From contig JAAAUF010000009.1 of NCBI GenBank assembly GCA_015499985.1, positions 34,320 through 98,319 on the forward strand: a stretch of DNA of 64,000 nt, in the 5' to 3' direction. This document shows, piece by piece, positions 25,748 through 37,560 of this stretch (its first letter is position 1; the number at the start of each line of letters is the position of its first letter). The translations under genes and the position numbers were made by a program. Under the pieces are notes generated by a model that did no database searches, was not told the origin of the DNA, and saw only the letters and a program-made list of their open reading frames with translations. The stretch is from Haplosporangium gracile (Eukaryota > Mortierellomycota > Mortierellomycetes > Mortierellales > Mortierellaceae).

Positions 25748-27584
25748 ATGGGCGCATCTCCAGTCGACTCCATACACCACTCCCTCGGCACATTGCTCGA
25801 CTACAACAAGGACACTTTTCCTTACAAGGAGTTTGTCCTCAGTATCATGCTCACCGTCTTCCTTTGGGAAGAATACCTAAGGTAACACAGACGCTTTCTT
25901 TCTCTCTCCGCACACACGCACATAACAAAAGGCCGCGCAATTGGACAGCACGGCAAAGTGCCTTGCAATCACAGCCTTCTGCAGCATTATAGAGATATAT
26001 GACTAATGCAAAAAATACCATGTGAATTGTACAGATTCCGCTACTACAGGAAACTATGCGCTACAGAGGTGCCAAAGGCACTCCGTGAACACGTCTCACA
26101 GGAAACATTCGACAAGGCGCAAGCGTATGGACGCGACAAGGCTCGATTCGGCTTTGTTGAGACCTTGTTTAGCTTGGTCCAGAACGCCCTCTCCATTGTG
26201 TATGACTTCATGCCCTGGCTCTGGAACTTGTCAGGAGAGGTCATGTTCAAGCTGGCAGGCTACGGCAGTGAATATGAGGTATCCATGTTGAAGCAATTTA
26301 CATAACAATAACACGCGCCCCAATCGTGGCTGTCCATTTCTAAGCAATATTGTCTATTCTCTTTGTGTTATTTATTCCTGCCATTTTAGATCATTCAGTC
26401 CATCATCTTCTTTGTTCTGTTGACCGTCTTTTCGACCATTATCTCACTGCCCTTCTCGCTGTACCAGACCTTTGTGATTGAGGAGAGACATGGATTCAAC
26501 AAGCAGACCCTGAAGCTGTTCATTAGCGACATTATCAAGGGGCATTTGATTGGAGGCGTTATCGGCATGCCCTTCCTGGCAGGATTCCTCAAAGTCATCA
26601 AGCTCGGTGGCGAGAACTTTTATCTCTATGTCTGGCTCTTTATGTATGTCTACTTTTCATGATTCAGTCGCATCTTCATGTTGTAATGTATATGTACAAA
26701 CGAGCCTGACATTCTTTGTTATTATCATCATAACCTAGGGTGGCGTTCCAGCTTATCATGGTGTCGATCTTCCCTACTTTCATTCAACCTCTCTTCAACA
26801 AGTTTGACCCTCTCCCTGAGGGTGAGCTCCGCACTATGATTGAGGCTTTGGCCAGCCGTATAAGCTTTCCTTTGACCAAGCTCTTTGTCATTGACGGAAG
26901 CAAGCGCTCCGGTCACTCAAACGCTTACTTTTACGGTTTCTTCAAGAACAAGCGCATCGTTCTGTACGACACTCTATTGGAGCATTCGAATAACGAGGAG
27001 GTCTGCGCCACCCTCGGTACGTGAACACTCGTCTTTTTTTCGTCTTATGCTTTACGTGACGGATCAAGTAGCAAACAATCCGTTATCCAGAACACTAACA
27101 TCGTCGTCTCTATCTACTTGGTTGGATTTGATCCGCAGCTCACGAGCTTGGACATTGGGCTTGCAACCACACCATCCAGATGCTGGTCTTTGCTCAGATT
27201 CAGCTCTTTGCCGTCTTCTTCCTCTTCTCGCAATTTGTCAACAACAAGGCCATGTACACTGCCTTTGGATTCATGGACTCGACTCCTACGCTTATCGGAT
27301 TCTTGCTGTTCCAGTTCCTCTATTCGCCCGTCGAGAGTGTCCTTCAGTTCTTAGTCAACATGAACAGCCGTCGCAATGAGTTCCAGGCTGACGCGTATGC
27401 ACGCGACCTCGGCTATGCGACACCCTTGGCGTCAGGATTGGTCAAGCTTCAGCTGAAGAATTTGGGAACCATGAACCCTGACTGGCTTCACTCTATGTAC
27501 TACAAGTCCCACCCTGAACTTGTTGAGCGTCTGAATGCCATCCTAACTCCTGCTCGTGGCTCCAAGATCGAGAAGGTTGAATAA
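25748..27584 (+). CDS. STE24: CAAX prenyl protease 1 (Ste24/ZMPSTE24, M48 metalloprotease)
   Basis: Five exons (25748-25881, 26035-26278, 26390-26643, 26739-27016, 27139-27584) give 451 residues, matching yeast Ste24 (453). This ER and inner nuclear membrane zinc protease removes the last three residues of farnesylated CAAX proteins and makes a second cut in a-factor or lamin precursors. The zinc motif HELGH is at 305-309, formed directly after the exon 4/5 junction (CTC G|CT CAC), and the third ligand is E384 in [11 protein letters not shown]. Other family marks are the N-terminal RYYRKLC segment, [19 protein letters not shown] and the [14 protein letters not shown] block. Seven or so membrane helices are apparent. 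Its start lies 411 nt from the WDR5 start; its stop lies 114 nt from that of mtSSB. Confidence 0.95.
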
Positions 27585-27698
27585 AGACCCCTTTCGGATC
27601 GAATCTAAGAGAATAAATATCCTTTGAATATCCTAATTTTATATAAAGTGCATTGCTTCAGTCTAGTTTTCTTGGCTTCGTCAATGTTTGCCTTGCTG

Positions 27699-28605
27699 TT
27701 ATGCCTTGGGAGACAAAGCTTGGAACGATCCTAGAAATATGGGTGAGAGTTGGGTGTAAGAAACATGATGAGCTAACAGAGCGAAAGTAACGAGTCTTCG
27801 GTCATCAAAAGGTCATGTTGCTTAGAACATACTCAAACTGATCTCGGACAGGTGCCTCTCTGAACCATCCTTGGCAGTATAAGAGCGGTAGTGCATGGGT
27901 CCCTCCACATAGACCAAATCGCCCTTCTTGACACGGTCGGCCAACATTGGGTTCCGCTTCTGGTCCCACGATACAATCCTGTGCCACTGAGTTGTCTTGA
28001 TAATGTTACCTGTGGTTAAGAAAGACCAAAAAAAGAAAAAAAGAAAAAATCAGCTTGCGGTGTGATTGGTGCCTGAAATTTTATTTGTACTCGATTGCCA
28101 CCAATTTTGAGTACAAAGAAACCACAGCATGAGCAGAGCTGTTCCTATACCTTCGGCATCGGTTTTACTCTCAGAGGTGGCGACAGAGAAGTGGACGACA
28201 GAGCGGTCATTGCCTACGTTGTTCAGCTCGGCATCTTGACCGACGCGTCCGAGGATGGTGGCCTTGTTGACTGTTTGAAAAAGGTTGGACGAGTGTTAAT
28301 TTTCTTGGTTGGTTCGAATCTTTTAAGCTACGAGTATGAACTACAAGGGGCTGTCAATGCAGGTTTGATGTTAAATTCAAGGTACAGCATGGTTACCGAG
28401 GGTACGGACGGCACCAAATGCGGGCTAAAAGGTCAATGCAGCCATGTACAAAAAAGGTAGTTAGAACACAAGTGAACTCTCGCGACACACGCCATAAGTC
28501 AACACACATTAACGATAAGCTGTATCATCCGGCCCACGCGCTGTTTTCGGCTCAACTCACCGAGGCAATACGCTTGGAAACGGGAGCGAGTTTTGTGAGG
28601 AGCAT
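27699..28605 (-). CDS. RIM1: Mitochondrial single-stranded DNA-binding protein (Rim1/mtSSB)
   Basis: Five exons (28561-28605, 28397-28424, 28151-28270, 27833-28009, 27699-27730) encode 133 residues, close to yeast Rim1 (135). mtSSB coats single-stranded mitochondrial DNA during replication. The N-terminus (MLLTKLAPVSKRIAS) is a basic, hydroxylated matrix-targeting presequence. The OB-fold signatures are clear: NKATILGRVGQDAEL, FSVATSES, TQWHRIVSW, VKKGDLVYVEG and HLSEISLR. Two exons are tiny (28 and 32 nt), so automated tools may miss them. If intron 4 were retained, translation would end after SLSMF, so the final exon rests on the GTATGT donor and ATTTCTAG acceptor. Confidence 0.88.
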
Positions 28606-29018
28606 GGTCGAATGAGAATGCGAATGAATGAATGTAAAGACAGGAAAAGGGAAGCTTGCTTTCGACAGCCGACTGTTAGCGTGAAAACATAAAGAGGAAA
28701 CAGTCAAATTGCACAAAAAAAAACGTGACTCTTAAGCCCGATGCCTGGCATCATATTCGTTGCCACCACTCTTCGCCCAATTGAACAACTCTGCGTGTCT
28801 ACAGTATTTCAATATGGTGGAGGGTGTTACTCCACCGATAATCACCCATCATGGAGTTAAATGAAGAGCCCAAAGCGGCAACGTTGAAAGACGTCTTGGA
28901 AAAAATGACAAAAGTAATTTATTACTGCAAAAAATGGAGGAGAGAAGGAGGAGAAAAGAGACGAACGGTATGATGTGGAGATAAACGGAATGATAGAATG
29001 ACGAGGGAGGCGCCTCTA
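28606..29018. other. Intergenic region, mtSSB 5' flank / bL32m 3' flank
   Basis: Short spacer between two minus-strand mitochondrial protein genes. Nothing else is seen. Confidence 0.6.
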
Positions 29019-29444
29019 TTATGCCTCGGCGTTTGATGAAGGGCCGCGTCCCTTCATGTCCCGATAGCAGTGTGTGCAGAGGTGGTGCATCAACTTGGGC
29101 TGGCCACATCCGGGGCACTCGACGATATTGCGCTGCTCCTTGAGACCCTTGGTGGCCTGACGCATGCGCTTCTTAGAATGAGAGGTTTTGCTCTTGGGGA
29201 CTGAAGCCCAGACAATCGACGGCAAGAGGTCAGAAATATAGGAGCCGAGACGGCCGAGGACCGAGGTGTTGACCTCGCCAACGGCTGCTGCTGCTGCTGC
29301 TGGGGAAGCGGCGAGGGTAGAGTTTGAGGACGAGGAGGTGTTGGAGGGAGATGTAAAGGCGAGGGAGTAGGAGTTGAAGGCGCGGAGGATGGTGAGGTTA
29401 CGGGCGGGCTGTGTTGCCCTTGAGGCAGTCCTGAGAAGTGACAT
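29019..29444 (-). CDS. MRPL32: Mitochondrial large-subunit ribosomal protein bL32m
   Basis: Single exon, 141 residues from the ATG at 29444. The in-frame upstream ATG at 29519 would add 25 residues that look like leader sequence, so the downstream start, opening with a basic Ser/Arg-rich presequence (MSLLRTASRATQPARN), is preferred. Residues ~30-65 are Ser/Ala-rich. The mature part begins near VPKSKTSHSKKRMR, the usual processed N-terminus of bL32m and a substrate of the matrix m-AAA protease in yeast. The zinc ribbon CPGCG...CTHCY is complete with four Cys. The protein is part of the mitochondrial 54S/39S large ribosomal subunit. Confidence 0.92.
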   Translation of the reverse strand: MSLLRTASRATQPARNLTILRAFNSYSLAFTSPSNTSSSSNSTLAASPAAAAAAVGEVNTSVLGRLGSYISDLLPSIVWASVPKSKTSHSKKRMRQATKGLKEQRNIVECPGCGQPKLMHHLCTHCYRDMKGRGPSSNAEA

Positions 29445-30426
29445 TATGTGTATGATGTGTATTTGTATATGTATAGTTTGGAAATGACTCGATGTGAATG
29501 CAAAACAAAGGGTATCCAAAAACGAGGAACAGGAGGAGGAGGGTCAAGGAATAGGCAAAGGCGCCAACAGTGGCCATGATCGGATGGGTGGCTTGGAAGT
29601 AAACAACTTCATTCACTTATCACTTCCGCACGTGATGCACCTCCGAGATTGGAAGGTTAGTGGCGCAACTTGAGGTAGGGTGAAAGGTGCCTGGCTGCCC
29701 TAAGAGCCCACGATGATGTCTCACATCATGAGACCCGGCTTAAGTATATTGCTCGTCCATTGGTGTAGTCAAGAAGATAGTTCTGAAGCTCCATGGTAGC
29801 AACAAGAAGGCAGGCCCAAGTGGATCTTTGTATATCTCCGTTGCAGCCGTTGGCTTGGTCTGGGCTGGCCTCTCCCCAGCGTGTTCGAGAAGGGTCGGGC
29901 ACTGATTCGCCGTGTGAGAGTGAGAGTGAAGTGAAATGCAAAAGGGAAGAAGAGTAGACAAAAACGGACAGAGAACGATGAATCCTGCATTTTTTGCTTG
30001 TTTGTTTACTTGGCGTATTGCTTGAGTATCTGTTTGAGAGAGTGAGCTATGCAAATAAATAAAAGTTTGAGTGTGTGAGATATATGCCGGCCCTAAGATG
30101 TTAAGATGAGGATATGGAAAGGGCTCTCTTTGCAGGGAAGCAAATGGCTGAAAGATGTTGCCTCTTTCTCTTTCTCTTTCTCTCTCTCTCCCTCCCCCTT
30201 CCCTTTTTCTCCTTCAGTTGTCCCCAAACCACTCACAAGCTCCAACCAAACCTCCTCACCTCTCGCTCAACACTTGCTCAGTCCACCCCTGGCACATCCT
30301 TTCTTATTGCGCAGAATAGGAAATATCCAACACCAACTCCCCGCATCGCTAAACGTCAACGCTTCTCCCTCCCTCTCGTTCCCCTCCACTCCCCCTTTAT
30401 TCTTCTTTCGATAAATACAACAACTA
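29445..30426. other. Divergent intergenic region, bL32m / membrane protein
   Basis: Upstream sequence for both flanking genes. A C/T-rich stretch (30160-30215) and a CTCCCC-rich leader (30360-30400) precede the membrane-protein ATG. No coding exon was found here, although a signal-peptide exon for the downstream gene was looked for. Confidence 0.5.
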
Positions 30427-32537
30427 ATGTCTATCCCTAGCTTTCAGAACGGGTGTATCGCCCCATCCAACTCTGGGTCGAATGTCTATCTTGCCGGAGT
30501 CTCGACTGCTGGCACGCTCGCCGTTTACTCTGTGAACGTCGCCAACCCTAACTCACCCACTGTCACGCCTCTCGCCACCAACACCCACACTGCCTGGTCG
30601 TCCCTGTCCAAAAAGGCCTGTATCTCCTTTCCTGGACTCCAGGGAACGGCTAACGCCCCCTTTGTGGTGCAGCAGTTCGGAGTAAAATCCACTGTGCAGG
30701 TCAATGTCTACCCAAACGGAACCACCTGGGGAGCGTTCAGCTTCAATGGTATTGCGTTTATGTCGCCTCAGCTATACAACTATGCAGGTGCTTCGAAGGA
30801 AAGTGTCTGGATTACTGCGACGACCAACAACACCTATAGTGCAGGTGGACCCTGGACAGGAATGCGCTTGAATGCTACCGACATGTTTGCGACCATTGCA
30901 GAGTAAGTAGACAATTGAAAGGCGTGTCAATTGAGTTCAGCGTGTGAAAAGGAACAAAGAAGAGAAGGGAAAGAGAGAGAGAAGTCGGACATGACGAGCG
31001 GAAGAGTAACGATTGCCGTTATGTCCTGCCATACTGCCATATGTGTGTGAATGTGTGAGCTTATGAGCGATGTGTTTATCTGTGTCTTCACACACCATCG
31101 CCGTCTTTTTTCCAGTTTTGTCCCTCCTCGGGTCGAAATTCATCTCCTCCCTTGTTAAACTTTATTTTTTTTTCGACTCTCGGTTTTTCCCTTTCGCTTC
31201 TTAACCCCTGACTTGCCTTGATGTTGATTGTTGGCTGACATACGGCATTCGCTACCATTCCTTTCTGTTGTCAATAGCCCCGTCTTGTCGAACTACCCTT
31301 CAGGAACAGCATTGGTCTCTGTCGGTACCTACGTTCCCACCTCCTACACCCCAGCGCAGGGATACACCATCGTGTTTGATCTTCTTGGCGGTGGATCCAT
31401 CTACACGACTCTCAATACCGCCGTGTCCTTGACAGGCGCAGACCGAGTCATCTCGCTGTCCAGCCCTCGCGCTGTCGACATGGGCGGCATCAAACTCACC
31501 GCCAATGTTATTCCCGTCACCATGGTCGGTGTCGCCTACCTCCTCGACCAGGTAAAGCTACATCTTCTACCTACATTCTCTCCTTTTTCTTTTACAAAAA
31601 GCGATTAGCGAAACTCTAATTGAAAAACAAAAAATCTCCGTTGTACCTCTGTGAACATAACATAACATAGGCCCTCGATGGTACCACGGTCTTATACTCG
31701 ATTGACCCCAGCAAAGACAGCAAGCTGCAGCGCGTGGCAATCCCCAGCACTGCCCCCCTGTTCTCGCCCAACATGCAGGCGGCCGCTCTGGGTTCTCAGA
31801 TTGTGATCTACGGAAGTGGCAGTGTCAGCACCACCTCTCCCTTCAATATCTTCGACACTATTGCAGCTACCTGGAGTGGTCCCGGACTGGTCATGCCCTC
31901 ACCCATCACCCCAACTTCGACTTCGACATACCCATCCCCCACAGTCAGCCTGCCCAACAGAGATGGCGAGACAGAGTCAAAGACGCCTATTGGAGCTATT
32001 GTCGGAGGCGTTGTGGGTGCTCTGGTCGTTATTGCCCTGATCGCCTTCTTTGTAATCCGTAACCGTCGCAAAAACAGGGAGGAGGAGGAGCAAACTGCTG
32101 CTGGCCCTACATCTGCATACCATGAACCCGCAAAACCCGATGGTGATGTCAACTACAACAACAACAATCACAACAACATTATCGGCTCGCCAAACATGGC
32201 TCAGTTGCAAGGACAACATCTGCAACCACAGCAGCAGCAGCAGCAGGGAGGTTTCGACCCCCGTACCTCGTACTATAGCCAGCCTCCTACGAGTCCCACC
32301 ATCTTCCAGGCTCAACCCAATTACTCTAACGCCCAAAAGCCCTACAACTACTCACCTCCAATCTTCAACCCCAATGCTCAGCAGCCAACAATCTTCCAGC
32401 CAGCTTCGAGCAGCCCTCAACAGAGCCAGGGTCAGGCCTTGTACTCGCCTACCAATACCGCTGTCCCTTACAGTCCTGTTGCTAGTCAGACTCAGCCCAA
32501 CCCATCCGGAACTCCTCACTTCAACGGCTATGCTTAA
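30427..32537 (+). CDS. Single-pass membrane protein with extracellular beta-rich domain and Gln/Pro-rich tail
   Basis: Three exons (30427-30902, 31278-31551, 31671-32537) give 538 residues. The first ~320 residues are Ser/Thr/Gly/Val-rich with repeated strand patterns (VYLAGVSTAGTLAVY, ALVSVGTYVP, VLYSIDPSKDSKL) and N-glycosylation sequons (NGT, NNT, NAT), suggesting a secreted beta-propeller-like ectodomain. A Ser/Thr/Pro stalk leads to one transmembrane helix (IGAIVGGVVGALVVIALIAF) with a basic stop-transfer RNRRKNR. The cytosolic tail of ~170 residues is Asn/Gln/Pro/Tyr-rich with an acidic EEEEQ patch. I do not recognise a named family. No signal peptide follows the ATG at 30427; a strong acceptor (ctttcag) at 30442 means a leader-coding 5' exon may be missing. 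Role unknown, perhaps wall sensing. Confidence 0.75.
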
Positions 32538-32623
32538 ACATCAAGCTCTCTCTGTTCGAGCTTTGTTATCCATTATCTAATTCAAGTGGTGGCGACCGCT
32601 AATGATACCCTTACTATTACTTA

Positions 32624-32633
32624 NNNNNNNNNN
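32624..32633. other. Assembly gap (10 N)
   Basis: Ten N bases in the 174-nt spacer between the tail-to-tail membrane-protein and chitin synthase-like genes. Confidence 0.99.
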
Positions 32634-32711
32634 CTACTCTCAAATAAAAAATGAATGGTCTAAGTGATAATATTATTAAGAAAATATCCCTGTTTTGGTA
32701 TGCTAACAGAC

Positions 32712-35700
32712 TTAGGAAAATAATTGCCCAAAGAACTGCCAGATCCATCCAAGGAGGTACACCAAACTGCCCAGAAACCTCCCTGTGGCACCCACAGTAA
32801 TAATCCACACAACGATGGTTACGTACAAATTTGACCCATCGTCCAACGTCAGATAAGGAGCTAGCTGGTCGGCAGAGATGGTGATCACCAAGGCACCATT
32901 GGCAACAAGCCAGAGCAACAGGATCCGTGTTCGGAAGGTGGTGTAGTAGTCTGATTGCATCGTCTTGATGTCGTCCCGTCGTGGTCGAGTCGCTATGCCT
33001 TTGGGTTTGGCCTTTTCGGAGATAACTGGGTTCGGGAGCAAAGAGGAGGATGAGGACCCGGAGTGGAGGGGGAGGATGGATGTAGAGGAGGAGGAGGCTG
33101 GAAGAGAGACTTTGGGTCGTTTTTTGCGGTCAAGGTCGTCGAGGGCGTCTTGGTATGCTGCCGCGACTGAGCGCTCGTCGGGCATCAGAACTGTTGATGC
33201 GTGGTAGATGGCGTCTCGACTGATCAGTGGATCCTTTTCATGGTCCTCTGGTTCCTTGATTCCCCAGCTATCAAGGTGAGAGTGTATGCGTGAGAGGGTT
33301 AGATATATAAGCATACTGAGCAAAGCATATCGATGAGTATCAAATCAACACAAAGACTTACTTGACTTCGTGCATATTGCAGAAAGCGTAGACACCTAGG
33401 ACGCTCACATAGCTCGGCATCAACAGCATAAACTGAACAAAACAGGCAATCATATGCCACGGTTCACCGTATAAAATTGCGGAGACGAGATAGACCGCAT
33501 AACAACATACTAGAGCCAAGATTAAGACATGGTATCCTGCAGCCTTGAAAACAGCTACGACGGTCCCGAAGGATTCCCATTTAGCATAGGGGAGGAACTC
33601 GGTCGCATGGAGGAATGTCAAGTAACCAGCGGCAAAGAGGATGTAAGCTTGGATGCAGGCAAAGAAGACGAAACTCAGAATGAACAGGTAGAGCGATTGC
33701 CTATTTTTTTCGTTGAAAAGTAGAAGAGATCAAAAGTTAGGAGCTTTGAAATGCAACGTTATATAAAAAACTCCTCGATAATTAGTACAGTAGAGAGGGA
33801 GAGACTCGTTTACCCCCGGGGACGATTGCCCATAGAGATCATCGTAACCACAACAATCAGACAAATATAGACATAGCGCATCAACATGAATCCTGTCCCA
33901 CCAAGAGAGAAATGAGGCGCGACAGCAAGCGTTTTCGCCATGTAGTAAAAGACGAGGTAGTAATTGCCCTATTCATTTAGAAGAAGGAGACGTCAACAAC
34001 CAAGGATCATGTAGGCGTGCAATTGAAACATTTTGACATGAAGAGAAGAGGAGAATAAACATACCAAAGCAAGGAACCAGAAAATGGTATCGCATCCCAG
34101 ATAGATGATCTCCAAAGTCATCCAAAGCTTCCTGGCAATGTTATGTCCACTCCTCCAGATCGCAGCAACATGCGAGACCGCATAGATCAGACCAAAGAAA
34201 CGTCTATTCTGCCATTTTCGCTTCATGCCCAAGAAACTACCAATCCCTGCAGGGAGCTCGGTCTCAGCCCAAGCCGAACGGACATACTGCATTGTGTTTT
34301 GTGCATGAGGTCTTGTCGCCACTAGGAACGGCAAGATCTGATCCTCTGCAAAGTACGAATATTCCAGCACCTCGCCCACGTCTCGATGATCGTCGCTGAA
34401 AACCAGATAATCCGGCTCAAAGTAGGTGGTGAGTGGTCCTTTTCCTGAGATTGGCTCGGGTAAGAGAGTCTCGTAGCGGTAAGCAACAAGAGCACCAGGC
34501 ATAACAGAAATATACCCAAAGATGCTCTCAAACGGCTTCTCCAGTATGCTTGATACCTTGTACTCAAAGATCTGAGCAGCAATAATAGGATTCAGAACCT
34601 TCCACCAGAGTAGCCCCTTGGCGACCCGGATCTCTCCACATGCTCCTGCGGTGTTTGGGTTCCTGTCGAATGCGTTCCAGAGGTGAAAGAGACTGCCGCT
34701 GCCGATTTTGGCTCCTGCAGTGGTGAGTAGAGTGATCCTGGGTTGAAGTAGTGGACAGAGAGCATTGAAGAACCAGCGGTGAGAGTTGAGTTTCTTTGTA
34801 TGACGCTCCTTGAGGCAAAAGACGATTTGGATTGGCGGGAAGTGGTGTTCGTTGCTGTTCTTAAGTGTCCGTCCTTTGAGCTTCAACTTGCTGTCGACCG
34901 ACACTTGCGTTGAGTACTATCAGGATGTAAAAGGCATAATAGCGTCAGACTTGATCTTGCTCGTACACAACCCAAAACATTGCACAAGTTTGTATCCTTA
35001 CTTCAAAGATGTGTGCCTGGACGGCGTTGCCGTTGACTTGGTTTTTGGCGACACCTTCCTGCCAGCATCCCATGGAGGCGAGGACTTTGAGGATGGCCGG
35101 GTTCAGATTCCGTCGACCGTCGGCCACGATGCAGACGACGACCTTCTTCCACGAATCCTCCTCGGACCAGATGGAGTTCTTGTGTGACTTGGACTTAGAC
35201 TCTGGCGCGCACATTTGCTTGATGTTCTTGATCAGCGAATGCAGCGTCAAACAGAAAGCTTGTGGTGATTCCTATGATATCATTAATGATAATATTGTTA
35301 ATGCGCAGGAATGGTTTACTTGTAAACAGCATGCAATATACGCTCTCTGTTGCCCCCAAGGGTACCTCGTTAACTGTCAGGCAAATGGCTATTTCGATAG
35401 ATCGGCTCAGGCTATGAGTTCTCAGCTTGTAGCGTCCCTCAGGCACCATATCCGCATCACACGTCACCGCCATATATCGCATCGTCTCAAACTCCTTGCC
35501 AGATTGATGATCGACCGCGGAAAGATAGCTCGTAGGAACAGGAGTGTCCAGCACCAGGTTTCCATCTGTCAACTGCACCTTCTTGGGCTTGAACACATAA
35601 TGGATCGGGACTGGCATAGACATTGTTGGGAAGGGAATGCTGGGCAGGTGAGAGGCCATGCGAAGCCATGGAGCCTGAAGCCATTGCGAGAGAGGAAAGT

Positions 35701-36448
35701 ACTGAGGAGGGGAATGGCTGGGTCCGATCGTATTATTCATTGGTGGATAGAACTCGCTTGGTGCAAATGGAGTTGCTGTAGAAGCTAAAGTCGGTGACAT
35801 GACAGGCGAAAGAACTGATGTAGGATACGCTCTCGGTTTCTTGTTGTTGGATTTTGGCGCAGCCGAGTTCTCCGTAGGATACTGCCCTACCATCCTAGAT
35901 TCGCGGGGTGGAGAAAGGTGGCGATGACGGGAAGACTCTGCATGAGCCGATCCTGCGGCACCACTGGAGCGTCCACTATTTGCTGACGGGGATGGCATTG
36001 GCATTGGCATGGGCATAGGCATGTGTGAGGGAAGGTCGTAAGGTGAGCGGGGGGTTGTCTGTCGAGTCATGGATGATCGTCTTTCATAAGCAGGGTTATG
36101 CCTGCTGCTGGTCCTTGATTCGTGGTCGTGGATGGATAGTGGCAGGTGCAGCCCGTCTAAAGGAAAGGGGATGGAAAGATGTAGTTGTTGTTGAGTGTCT
36201 CTGCCCAGATAACGACTAGACCCCGCGGGCCTTGGGCCACCACCTCCTCCTTCACCTCTTCGTCCTCCTCCGAAATCTTGTCTTGTGTCTCTATGGATCG
36301 ATATCTCGCTGGTGGTGGTGTCATGTCGATGAGATCGGGTTGTCGATAGGCGAGAGGAGACAGAGAGTCGAGAGGCATGTGGGGGAAAGTCGGCGTAGAA
36401 AGGATCTGACTCCTGGTGGTGGCGCAGAGGGGATCCGGCGCGTCTCAT
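32712..36448 (-). CDS. Chitin synthase-like protein with altered catalytic motifs
   Basis: Six exons (35366-36448, 35002-35271, 34065-34916, 33814-33968, 33362-33700, 32712-33267) encode 1,084 residues. The frame follows division-1 chitin synthases throughout: a disordered N-terminus of ~290 residues, LTDGNLVLDTPVP, KKVVVCIVADGRRNLNP, LNSHRWFFNA, NPNTAGACGEIRV, KPFESIFGYISVMPGAL, then several C-terminal membrane helices and NMHEVNWGIKE. Active enzymes polymerise GlcNAc from UDP-GlcNAc at the plasma membrane. Here key residues differ: LLDVGT is LLTTAGA (514-520), EDRIL is EDQIL (~639), and QRRRW is MKRKW (~680), followed by QNRRFF instead of LNGSFF. These losses suggest a non-catalytic or strongly diverged paralogue. 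Splicing and frame are intact, so it is not an obvious pseudogene. The spacer upstream holds a GGAAT repeat. Confidence 0.88.
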
Positions 36449-37560
36449 TCCTGCAAATCTTATTGGCTGGGGATAAGCTGGATCCTTTTCTCAAAAAAAA
36501 AAGCCTAGCCATACAGCACGCGCGGAGAAGAAAAAGAGTTGCTGAATGGCCAAGAGAGGGTGGTGAGGAATGGAATGGAATGGAATGGAATGGAATAGAA
36601 TGAAGGCTGAGATGAAGGGAGTGAGGAGAGTTGTCAAGTCTGAGGAGCAAACCTAAAGGGACTCTTCTCTGGTAGTCGCTCTCTCTTACGTTAATTCAAA
36701 GGACGTTCGGTGGTCGTAAAAAGGATAGAGTGTTATCGAAAAATGGAAAGGAATAAAGAATTAACGGTTATGTGGGAGAAGAGGGGTCGAGGTGGGAACG
36801 AACAGGGAGCAAGGAGGAAAAGAAAGAAAGAGAATACAAGAGGACGCCCTCGAAGTCGAAGGTCAAGAGAACAAATGACTGATTTGCCCACTACCGACTG
36901 TGAAAACCTCGCCTCACGTCAATGGACGACAGCACGCAAAAAAGAGGGGCATGATGAGTGGTGTGCGGGGGTTAGGGTAGAGTAGAGCGAGAGGAAGGCA
37001 AACTGGCCTTTCTTTTCGGTCGATAATGGAAAAAGGGGTGCCATAACAATCAACAGAGTAAAAATACCAGTCAAAAAAAAAACGACAGACATGTTCATCA
37101 TTCGTGACCAACACACCGCAACACTGACCACCTCATGAAAGGATGTGTTAAAAAAAGGGGCAGGTCAATCTGCTGACAAGGCTTTGTTTTGTTGTTGTTG
37201 TTGGCAGGTCTTCTTTATCAATAGGCTGTCGACGGTGTGCCTGCATGTTGTCCGCCAAGACCAACAAGGGACTCTGTGCACGCACGTTCCTAGTTACTAC
37301 TACAGGTTAGCGGCATTCATCCTCTGGGTATCGTTTTCTTTGCGATGAATGCGTCATTACACAGCCCTAGTAACCATCGGAAGGCACGTTGGTTGTATGA
37401 AAAATGTTTATATTTTCATCAAAATTCTAGAAGAGGAGTAGGGAGGGGAGAAAAGAATGTCTATGCACAGGTAGTTTGAAATGATCGGTCCAGGGAGAGG
37501 AAAGATAGGAGAGTACGGTCTAGTTGTGTATGGTTCCTAGACACACGGCCGTGGTGTAAT
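36449..37560. other. Intergenic region between carrier 3' end and chitin synthase-like 5' end
   Basis: About 1.1 kb holding the promoter of the chitin synthase-like gene. It includes a (GGAAT)n tract at 36567-36601 and purine-rich sequence to 36990. No coding exon is supported. Confidence 0.6.
36567..36601 (+). repeat. (GGAAT)n pentamer repeat
   Basis: About seven GGAAT units (the last one AGAAT) lie ~120 nt upstream of the chitin synthase-like start codon, hence probably in its leader or core promoter. Confidence 0.9.

Noticed and set aside
28305..28320. tRNA B-box-like GGTTCGAATC
   Set aside because: No A box or cloverleaf could be built around it; it lies in an mtSSB intron.
29445..29519. 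Upstream start giving a 166-residue bL32m
   Set aside because: The extra 25 residues lack presequence character; the ATG at 29444 opens a typical matrix-targeting leader.
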